Origin: PNKC01 sp039917655
GTDB lineage: Bacteria; Chloroflexota; Dehalococcoidia; Tepidiformales; Tepidiformaceae
Assembly (NCBI GenBank): GCA_039917655.1
Contig: JBDSJC010000143.1
Location: forward strand, 1-10,744
DNA length: 10,744 bases
Direction: 5' to 3'
This document shows positions 5,956 through 10,744 of this stretch, one piece after another. The notes below the pieces were generated by a model. That model ran no database searches. It saw only the letters and a list, made by a program, of their open reading frames with translations, and was not told where the DNA came from. The translations under genes and the position numbers were made by a program. Within the stretch, counting starts at the first letter, position 1, and each line of letters starts with the position of its first letter.

Positions 5956-6888
5956 ATGCCAGTCCATCCTCATGCCCAGGCGATCATCGACATGCTCGAT
6001 TCGTTAGGCGGCCTGAACTTCGAGAGCGTCACGCCCCAGCAGGCACGCGACCGTTTCCTCGAAATGCGCGTGCCCATCCCGCTGGAGCCGGTGGGGAAGA
6101 TCGAGAACCTTGCGATTACCGGCCTCGCCGGGGAGCTCCCGGTGCGCGTGTACACGCCAGAGGGGCCGGGACCGTTCCCTGCGCTTGTGTGGTTCCACGG
6201 CGGCGGCTGGGTGCTGGGTGACCTGGAGGGAGCCGACCCCACGTGCTGCTCGCTGGCAAACGCAGGCGGATGCGTCGTCATCTCTGTCGATTATCGCCTT
6301 GCGCCGGAAGCGAAATATCCAGCGGCCGCCGATGATTGCTTCAGCGCGACCGCGTGGGTGGCCGAGAACGCCGGGACCCTCGGCGTCGATGCGGCACGAA
6401 TAGCGGTGGGCGGGGACAGCGCGGGTGGGAACCTCGCTGCCGTCGTCTGTCAGATGTCCCGCGAACGAGGGGGACCTTCGCTCATCCACCAGCTTCTTGT
6501 TTACCCGGTCACCGACCGCGATTTCACAACTGTCTCGTATCGTGACAACGCCGACGGCTATCTGCTGACCCGATCGAGCATGGAGTGGTTCTGGGACCAC
6601 TACTTGAACGACCCGGGCGAAGCCGCCAACGCGTATGCCGCACCGCTACGCGCCATGGATCTCGCCGGTCTTCCATCGGCTACTGTCATCACGGCCGAGT
6701 TCGACCCGCTTCGCGACGAGGGAGAGGCGTACGCCACAAGACTTCGGTCCGCAGGAGTAGAGACAACCTGCACGCGCTACGACGGCATGATCCACGGCTT
6801 CTTCACCATGGCGAACGCGCTTGAGGACGGCCGACGCGCAGTGGCCGAGGCTGGCAAGGGTTTACGACGCGCTTTCGCGGCGGTGTAG
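5956..6888 (+). CDS. Alpha/beta hydrolase, hormone-sensitive-lipase (family IV) esterase
   Basis: A 310-residue esterase with all family IV hallmarks: the oxyanion motif HGGGW (81-85), DYRLAPEAKYPAA (112-124), the nucleophile elbow GDSAGG with catalytic Ser155, the catalytic Asp in EFDPLRD (D250) and the catalytic His in MIHGFF (H280). The N-terminal about 50 residues form the variable cap region. No signal peptide is seen, so it is expected in the cytoplasm. Members hydrolyse short- to medium-chain acyl esters; the natural substrate is not predictable. ATG 5956 has AAAGGAG 7 nt upstream; the frame is open further back inside the oxidoreductase gene, but that part is a shadow. The pairing with an LLM-class oxidoreductase suggests joint catabolism of an ester- or lactone-forming compound (inference). 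Confidence 0.93.
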   Translation: MPVHPHAQAIIDMLDSLGGLNFESVTPQQARDRFLEMRVPIPLEPVGKIENLAITGLAGELPVRVYTPEGPGPFPALVWFHGGGWVLGDLEGADPTCCSLANAGGCVVISVDYRLAPEAKYPAAADDCFSATAWVAENAGTLGVDAARIAVGGDSAGGNLAAVVCQMSRERGGPSLIHQLLVYPVTDRDFTTVSYRDNADGYLLTRSSMEWFWDHYLNDPGEAANAYAAPLRAMDLAGLPSATVITAEFDPLRDEGEAYATRLRSAGVETTCTRYDGMIHGFFTMANALEDGRRAVAEAGKGLRRAFAAV

Positions 6889-6901
6889 GCGGAACCCCGC
6901 C
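6888..6901 (+). terminator. GC-rich hairpin at the end of the esterase gene
   Basis: GGCGG-AACC-CCGCC overlaps the last base of the esterase stop. No T-run follows, so it may stabilise the 3' end rather than terminate transcription. It is the first of three hairpins in this spacer. Confidence 0.3.
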
Positions 6902-7035
6902 GCAAGTCCAACGTCGAGAATCGAGCGACTGTTTGACGACGGGGTGACCTTCATCCCCGACACTTCGCCGCTACAGAGAGAGGGGGAAACCCCGTACGGC
7001 GACGGCGACACGTAACGCGCTCTTTTTAAGTAGTC
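6889..7035. other. Hairpin-rich spacer between convergent operons
   Basis: No gene is seen here. It holds a copy of the heptamer motif (6913-6926), a stem of CGGGG (6940-6944) with CCCCG (6955-6959) extended by TGA/TCA around a CCT loop with one bulged T, a second small hairpin GGGG-AAA-CCCC (6983-6993), and a T5 run at 7023-7027. Together these could end transcription arriving from both sides, although no stem directly precedes the T-run. Confidence 0.5.
6913..6926. repeat. Dispersed heptamer motif, second copy
   Basis: Two adjacent heptamers GTCGAGA and ATCGAGC. The 14-mer at 6914-6927 matches the minus strand of 602-615 at 13 of 14 positions (TCGAGA, then A or G, then TCGAGCG). Both copies are intergenic. 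Confidence 0.6.
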
Positions 7036-7241
7036 CTAGCGCTCCCGGTTTCCGCGCTGGTCGGTGATCAGAATGTTCACGACCAACGTGAAGCCGACGA
7101 CTGCGGCGCCGAGGAAAAGGATGAGCGCGAGGCCCGGGTAGCCAACGATCTCGAAGTCCGCCTGGTCCGGAGAAGGCCGCCGCAGCGAGCGGCGATACGC
7201 ACCATTTCCATCACCAGGCGGCCCAGGTTGAGGTCCGCCAT
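7036..7241 (-). pseudogene. Small membrane protein gene with an apparent 1-nt frameshift
   Basis: Last member of the minus-strand envelope operon, beginning 50 nt after the YihY-type stop. From ATG 7241 one frame reads MADLNLGRLVMEMVRIAAR (19 residues) and then becomes Arg/Ser-rich. The frame one base off contains a convincing membrane segment, EIVGYPGLALILFLGAAVVG followed by FTLVVNILITDQ and a charged end, stopping at TAG 7036-7038. That second frame is open back to a stop near 7276 but has no ATG, GTG or TTG before the membrane segment. Both halves have high G/C at third positions. Joining them near 7185-7188 by adding one base gives about 69 residues with one transmembrane helix. Either the gene is broken or there is a sequence error; no -1 slippery heptamer is visible. 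The tail faintly recalls the hydrophobic C-terminus of UbiB-family kinases, but I would not assign it. Confidence 0.5.
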
Positions 7242-7291
7242 GGATGCGGCACGGTTGGGTCCAATTGCTCTTGCCTCAGGCCGATCCCGCG

Positions 7292-8263
7292 TCAGTGGTC
7301 CCGGCGCCCACTCGCGGGTGGAGCCGCCAGTGCGGCGCTCTCGCCGCTCGGGGGCGAGGCGGAGGTTTTGCGCGCCGCCTGCTCGATGACCTCGGCGCGG
7401 CGCGACTCTTGGGTGTGGGGCTCCTTCAGCTCGGCGAGCGTGGCATTGATCTCGGCGCCGAGCAGCAACATCACGTTGCTCAGGTAGAGCCACGTCAACA
7501 AGACCACCACTCCGCCGAGCGTTCCATACGTCTTGTTGTACGACCCGAAGTTTGCGACATAAAGTCCGAAGGCGAGCGCCGTGAGGAGCCAGACCACGGT
7601 AAACGCGACCGCTCCGGGGGAGACCAGGCGGAACGGCACGGTAATGTTCGGGGCCAGCCAATAGATCAGGCCCACGGCGAACATCACGAGAACGATCACG
7701 ATCGGCCAGCGCACAATTGCGACGGTGAGTTCGAACGCGCCCCCAGCGCCGACGGCATCGGCGATATCGTTTCCGAAGGCCTGCGTCGCTACGAGCAGCG
7801 CGAACGACCCGAGGATCGAAAGGCTGCCCGCGAAGGTCATCGCCAGCGCCAGGCTGGTGGATTTCCAGAAGGGCCGCGTTTCAGGCACGCCATAAACGCG
7901 GTTGAGCGCCTTGATGAGCGCCTTCGCGGCGCCCGAAGAGGCCCAGATTGCACCGGCGATGCCGACGGAGAGCAGGCCCCCGCTGCGCGAGTCCAGTACG
8001 CCGCGTACCTGCTCCTGCAGGATGCTCCTGGCATCCGCGGGGAGCGCACTGCCGATCTGGTCCATCAGCCGTTGCGTCGGGTCGCCGGAGGAGACAGCGG
8101 CGGCGATGAACCCGCCGAGGGCGGCGAGAAAGATGAAGAAGGGGAAGAGCGCGAGGAAGAAGCGATAGGAGAGTTCGGCGGCCAAACCACTGATGTCGTC
8201 TCCGGAGAACTCTTTGAAGACTCTCTTACCGAACGGGACGAGGTCAACTCCTCCGACTGTCAT
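7292..8263 (-). CDS. YihY/BrkB family (UPF0761) inner-membrane protein
   Basis: A 323-residue polytopic protein of the Virul_fac_BrkB/YihY family, often mislabelled ribonuclease BN. About six hydrophobic helices are visible, around residues 33-57, 97-118, 138-160, 179-202, 215-240 and 249-270. Family signatures include ISGLAAELSYRFFLALFPF near the start, GAIWASSGAAKALIKALNRV (105-124), and the hallmark YGTLGGVVVLLTWLYLSN (246-263) ending in LLLGAEINA. A polar Ser/Pro/Ala tail of about 45 residues follows. The molecular function of this family is not established; roles in envelope physiology or small-solute transport have been suggested. Only a weak GAGG precedes ATG 8263. It follows the DUF3618 gene after 73 nt, which contain a direct repeat AGGTGACC (8310-8317 and 8322-8329). 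Confidence 0.92.
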   Translation of the reverse strand: MTVGGVDLVPFGKRVFKEFSGDDISGLAAELSYRFFLALFPFFIFLAALGGFIAAAVSSGDPTQRLMDQIGSALPADARSILQEQVRGVLDSRSGGLLSVGIAGAIWASSGAAKALIKALNRVYGVPETRPFWKSTSLALAMTFAGSLSILGSFALLVATQAFGNDIADAVGAGGAFELTVAIVRWPIVIVLVMFAVGLIYWLAPNITVPFRLVSPGAVAFTVVWLLTALAFGLYVANFGSYNKTYGTLGGVVVLLTWLYLSNVMLLLGAEINATLAELKEPHTQESRRAEVIEQAARKTSASPPSGESAALAAPPASGRRDH

Positions 8264-8336
8264 CGTCGCCTCGCACGGGGCAGAGCGAGATTCTCGGCCA
8301 ACGCGGCGGAGGTGACCAGGAAGGTGACCCGCGGGT

Positions 8337-9029
8337 TCACGATGTGAACGTATCGAGGACGGCGCTGCGGGATTCGCTTGGCGGCTGGCCGGTGCCGCCG
8401 ATCACGGGGCCGGGTTGGTTCGGGCCGCCGATGACGGGCTCGCCCTGGCGCAGTTGGGGCGGGCGCGCGGCAACCACCGGGTGGTCGTCGCCGTGGGTGC
8501 CAGAAGCCGTCGAGGCCCCGCGCTTTCCGGAGACGGATGACCTGAGACTGCTCTTCGCGCTGCCAACGAGAGACTCCGCGAGGCTGGCGGCCTGGGTCGC
8601 CACAAATCCGCGGGCCACATCGGTTAGCGAACGGAAGCGGCCGCCTTCACCGCCGACCGAGGCTTTGCTCCTCGTTCGGCCCTTCTTCGAACTAGCCTCT
8701 GAGGGCCGCTCACTTCCGTCATCGTGGCCACCACTGGCGAGCCCGAGAGCAACTCCGCCAGCCGCTGCGCCCACGACCAACGCCTTGGGGTGCCCGGCAA
8801 TCGCCGTGCCGGAGCCCGCTGACGTGCCAGCCACGCTGCCCACTTTTCGCGTGGCGTCCTCAACGGATGACGTCACTGTGTGCTTTACGCCAGCGATGTG
8901 CTCCGAAGTTCGGGTGCGCGTCGAATCGATGTCATCCCGCACCCGGCGATCGAGGCGTGAAACCCGCGCGCTCAGCGCGTGGCGCTGGCGTTCGATGTCG
9001 AATTCGATTTCAACTGCTGTTTGGCCCAT
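8337..9029 (-). CDS. DUF3618-containing membrane-associated protein
   Basis: A 230-residue protein. The N-terminal about 50 residues match the DUF3618 pattern: an acidic/basic helix IEFDIERQRHALSARVSRLD in which a dipeptide like E-R/Q-R precedes a leucine/valine heptad. A probable single transmembrane or glycine-zipper helix follows, HPKALVVGAAAGGVALGLAS (80-99). The rest is low in complexity: Ser/Gly/Lys-rich, an amphipathic helix around 135-165 and a Pro/Gly tail with a duplicated decapeptide PVIGG (198-217). ATG 9029 has GGAGG 7 nt upstream, within the Holin-X gene; the two genes overlap by 58 nt, and the good ribosome binding site supports this start. DUF3618 proteins commonly sit beside Holin-X and YihY-type genes; their function is unknown, but envelope organisation is plausible. 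Confidence 0.82.
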   Translation of the reverse strand: MGQTAVEIEFDIERQRHALSARVSRLDRRVRDDIDSTRTRTSEHIAGVKHTVTSSVEDATRKVGSVAGTSAGSGTAIAGHPKALVVGAAAGGVALGLASGGHDDGSERPSEASSKKGRTRSKASVGGEGGRFRSLTDVARGFVATQAASLAESLVGSAKSSLRSSVSGKRGASTASGTHGDDHPVVAARPPQLRQGEPVIGGPNQPGPVIGGTGQPPSESRSAVLDTFTS

Positions 9030-9433
9030 GACAGGTCCTCCTTGACGGACTTCGCCGTCCGCCGGGGCATCAGGCTGAGTTTCTTGGCCCGTGACTTCGC
9101 CAGCAACACCGACATCCCGGCGACAACGCTCAGCGCGCCAGTGACGATCAAGGCCGAAAGCCAGAGCGGCAGCGCGGCGCTCAGAGCATAAGTCGAGGTG
9201 AGCGCCACCCAGACGAGTGTGACGACCGCAGCCGCCAGCGCGATTCCGCCCCAGGCGGCGACCTTCACGGCGTAGCCAACCTGCTCTTTCGTCTCGGCCT
9301 TTGCGAGTGTCAGTTCGGACCGCACCAGATTGCGCAGGTCATCGGCGATGCCCGCGACCTCTGCACCGAGGTCGCGGACTTCGCTTTTGCCGTCGCGCAG
9401 ATCCGTCCGGATCGCATCGATTTCGGTGTGCAT
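8972..9433 (-). CDS. Holin-X family (phage holin superfamily III-like) membrane protein
   Basis: A 153-residue protein matching the chromosomal Holin-X pattern (PF07332-like). It has an N-terminal amphipathic helix with DDLRNLVRSELTLAKAETKE (31-50), two transmembrane helices (about 57-82 and 88-112) separated by a short Leu/Pro turn, then a basic segment and the family's typical C-terminal SVKEDLSWAKQQLK (129-142). Despite the name, such genes are ordinary chromosomal genes in Actinobacteriota and Chloroflexota and no phage genes lie nearby, so lysis is not implied. It starts at ATG 9433, 8 nt after the stop of the upstream gene. The ribosome binding site is poor, so it probably depends on translational coupling. 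Its 3' end overlaps the DUF3618 gene by 58 nt. Confidence 0.85.
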   Translation of the reverse strand: MHTEIDAIRTDLRDGKSEVRDLGAEVAGIADDLRNLVRSELTLAKAETKEQVGYAVKVAAWGGIALAAAVVTLVWVALTSTYALSAALPLWLSALIVTGALSVVAGMSVLLAKSRAKKLSLMPRRTAKSVKEDLSWAKQQLKSNSTSNASATR

Positions 9434-9441
9434 GGCTGGGC

Positions 9442-9879
9442 CTATTTCATCATCTTGGCGACGACGTAGCCGGCCACGGCCGCGCCCACAGCTGCCTGCA
9501 TCGGGTGATCCTTCACGAACTGCTCAACGTCCGTCCAGATCTCTTGGGCTTCGTGCTCACGCAGGTACTGGGACGTCTTGTCCAGGCCATCCGCTACTCG
9601 CACGCCGACTTTCTCTTGGACGCCGCCGCCATCTTCGGCTCGCGTTCGGAGCTGCCCGGCAGCCTTCTCCAGTCCGTCCGCGGCGCGATCGATGCCGGCG
9701 TCGGCTGTCTCCTGAAGCTTGGTGCCGTACTCGGACGCCTTCTCGCCAGCCTTGTCCTTCAATTCCGAGGCCTGATCCTGCATACCCGCGGAATCTTGGC
9801 GGGGTTCGTCCCAGGTGGCGGTGTTGCCGTTGTGATTCTCGTTGCCTGTGTTGGTAGCCGGGGAATTGGGATCTTGCAT
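9442..9879 (-). CDS. Coiled-coil protein with C-terminal glycine-zipper membrane anchor (DUF883/ElaB-like)
   Basis: A 145-residue protein, first of the envelope operon. Residues 1-32 are polar and Asn/Thr/Gly-rich, and probably disordered. Residues 33-105 are Ala/Glu/Lys-rich helix (QASELKDKAGEKASEYGTKL, later ADGLEKAAGQLRTRAED), resembling apolipoprotein/CsbD-like or LEA-like amphipathic sequence. The C-terminus, VEQFVKDHPMQAAVGAAVAG (118-137) and a short basic end, has the layout of DUF883/ElaB proteins, which bind ribosomes and anchor to the inner membrane. The start at 9879 is fixed by GGAGGAG 6 nt upstream; an in-frame start at 9936 would add 19 residues with no such site. The family call rests on the tail only; the middle could also fit a general stress protein. 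Confidence 0.7.
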   Translation of the reverse strand: MQDPNSPATNTGNENHNGNTATWDEPRQDSAGMQDQASELKDKAGEKASEYGTKLQETADAGIDRAADGLEKAAGQLRTRAEDGGGVQEKVGVRVADGLDKTSQYLREHEAQEIWTDVEQFVKDHPMQAAVGAAVAGYVVAKMMK

Positions 9880-10180
9880 CAAACTCTCCTCCAGCGGCTG
9901 CGCTCTGGCGCGGCTGCATTGGGGGCAAGGTAGCAAGCGCCCTGTCCCGTCGGCATAACGCCTCTGCGTCGCCGCGTTGCAGGAGTATCACGAGCACGAA
10001 ACCGGCGAATCCGAAGGAGCCTTAGATAGCGCCTGGACACCGCGTGTGAAGCACTCGCATGGTCTCGTTCGTCGGCACGCCATCGGCGGTGAGGGCCACA
10101 ATTCTCGCTCGCAACACCACCCTCCGCGGCGTGTTACGCCCCCGGATGAGCCCATCGAGCCCCACCCGCTCAACTTCAGG

Positions 10181-10186
10181 TACAGT
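10181..10186 (+). promoter_or_regulatory. Putative -10 box for pheT
   Basis: TACAGT matches 4 of 6 positions of the consensus and would start transcription about 40 nt before the pheT start. No -35 hexamer is evident at the usual distance. Weak, single-site evidence. Confidence 0.25.
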
Positions 10187-10204
10187 CAGGTCTCTCTCCA
10201 TCGA

Positions 10205-10225
10205 GCTAAAAGCTAGAAGCTAGGA
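10205..10225. repeat. Three tandem heptamers leading into the pheT ribosome binding site
   Basis: GCTAAAA, GCTAGAA and GCTAGGA follow each other in phase (pattern GCTARRA). The last copy contributes the GGA of the Shine-Dalgarno sequence TAGGAG (10221-10226). The sequence differs from the CGA-type heptamers elsewhere, but the unit length is the same. Confidence 0.75.
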
Positions 10226-10232
10226 GCCTCAT

Positions 10233-10744
10233 TTGAAGCTTTCCCTCAATTGGCTACGCGACTTCGTCGATATCGATCTCCCCGTGCCCGAACTGGCGCG
10301 GCTGCTGATCGACTCCACCGCAGAGGTCGAAAACTGGGAGACGATCGGCGCTCAGTGGGATGCTGAGCGCATCCGCGTGGCGGAAGTGGTGTCCATCGAG
10401 CCCCACCCAGACGCCGACCGCTTGCGCCTCGCAACCGTGGAGACCGGCTCCGGCCTCCAGCGTGTAGTCTGCGGCGCGCCGAACCTGGAGGTCGGCCAGA
10501 AGGTTGCTTTCGCGACCGAAGGGGCGGAGCTGATCGATGGCCACTCCGGGAAAGCGACGAAGCTCAAGCTGCGGCCGATCCGGGGGGTGGAATCGGCGGG
10601 CATGGTGCTGAGCGAAAAGGAACTCGGCCTGAGCGATGACCACGAGGGCATCCTCGTCCTCCCCGCGAACGCCGTGGTGGGTCGGTCGCTGGTTGAGCAG
10701 TTGGGCGACGTCGTCTTCGACATCTCCACATGGGCGAACCGCGC
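10233..10744 (+). CDS. pheT: Phenylalanyl-tRNA synthetase beta chain, N-terminal part
   Basis: The frame is open to the right window edge (170 residues of a protein usually near 800). It begins (M)KLSLNWLRDFVDIDLP, the standard PheT N-terminus, and continues into the B2 OB-fold tRNA-binding domain (about 40-150) with VVSIEPHPDADRLRLATV, VVCGAPNLEVGQKVAFA (78-94) and SAGMVLSEKELGLSDDHEGI (121-140). PheT forms an alpha2-beta2 enzyme with PheS that charges tRNA-Phe in the cytoplasm and edits mischarged Tyr. The start is TTG 10233 with TAGGAG 6 nt upstream; no ATG or GTG fits better. The usual upstream neighbour pheS is absent here. At the window end DISTWANR stands where many PheT proteins have a TPNR-type motif. 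Identity is firm. Confidence 0.95.
   Translation, partial: MKLSLNWLRDFVDIDLPVPELARLLIDSTAEVENWETIGAQWDAERIRVAEVVSIEPHPDADRLRLATVETGSGLQRVVCGAPNLEVGQKVAFATEGAELIDGHSGKATKLKLRPIRGVESAGMVLSEKELGLSDDHEGILVLPANAVVGRSLVEQLGDVVFDISTWANR

Larger units (their letters stand above)
9880..10232. other. Divergent intergenic region between the envelope operon and pheT
   Basis: About 350 nt with no gene I can support on either strand, no tRNA and no T-box core. For the minus-strand operon a weak TACCTT (9932-9927) is the only -10 candidate, with no well-spaced -35. A small hairpin GGCGT-GTT-ACGCC lies at 10128-10140. The right end carries a pheT -10 candidate and a heptamer repeat, listed separately. Confidence 0.6.

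Noticed and set aside
6821..7015. Short plus-strand frame after the esterase gene
   Set aside because: It begins inside the esterase gene, has no ribosome binding site and runs through hairpins and the heptamer repeat, with no recognisable protein features.
7244..8347. A 367-codon plus-strand frame opposite the YihY-type gene
   Set aside because: Shadow of a strong membrane-protein gene; its composition (Arg, Glu, Gly, Asp) is what the antisense of hydrophobic codons gives.
8972..9433. Prophage or lysis module suggested by the holin-like gene
   Set aside because: No endolysin, spanin, integrase or structural phage gene is nearby, and the neighbours DUF3618 and YihY are the usual chromosomal companions of Holin-X genes.
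9880..10232. T-box leader or tRNA gene upstream of pheT
   Set aside because: No T-box core sequence, no specifier stem and no tRNA T-arm GTTCRA context can be found; only one small hairpin is present.

Overview
The window is high-GC bacterial DNA with strong G/C preference at third codon positions. It carries a luciferase-like F420-type oxidoreductase, a PPOX-fold flavin/F420 enzyme, a Tat-type lipoprotein feeding a family 5 peptide/nickel-type ABC importer, and a Holin-X/DUF3618/YihY envelope cluster. That mix is typical of Chloroflexota or Actinobacteriota. I lean to an environmental Chloroflexota, but this is inferred from gene content; no marker in the window settles it. No RNA gene, insertion sequence, CRISPR array or prophage is visible.

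Layout from left to right. (1) 1-557, minus strand: the N-terminal 185 residues of a UbiB/AarF (ABC1) atypical kinase, cut by the window edge. (2) 558-729: a divergent regulatory region with a tandem heptamer repeat, a perfect inverted repeat, a C8 run and two -10-like hexamers lying almost flush with the flanking start codons. (3) 730-1125, plus strand: a small PPOX-fold enzyme whose stop lies 2 nt from the stop of the next, convergent gene. (4) 1128-4693, minus strand: a three-gene transporter operon (binding lipoprotein, DppB-type permease, DppC-type permease) with no ATPase gene. (5) 4694-4910: a second divergent promoter region with a good sigma70-like promoter and two dyads. (6) 4911-6888, plus strand: an LLM-class oxidoreductase and an HSL-family (family IV) esterase in one operon. 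(7) 6889-7035: a hairpin-rich convergent spacer. (8) 7036-9879, minus strand: an envelope or stress-type operon of five genes, in transcription order a coiled-coil/glycine-zipper protein, a Holin-X family protein, a DUF3618 protein, a YihY/BrkB protein and a very small membrane protein whose reading frame is broken by an apparent 1-nt frameshift. (9) 9880-10232: divergent intergenic DNA. (10) 10233-end, plus strand: the N-terminal 170 residues of phenylalanyl-tRNA synthetase beta chain with a TTG start.

Functionally the window reads as ordinary chromosomal DNA with two accessory-type modules: uptake of an oligopeptide-like or small organic solute next to an oxidoreductase/esterase pair that could process such compounds, and a set of small inner-membrane proteins. 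I found no convincing new multi-gene system. The points most worth a second look are the frameshifted small membrane gene at the end of the envelope operon, the dispersed heptamer repeats beside promoters, the dyad between the divergent transporter and oxidoreductase promoters, and the glycine-zipper motif shared by two neighbouring envelope proteins.
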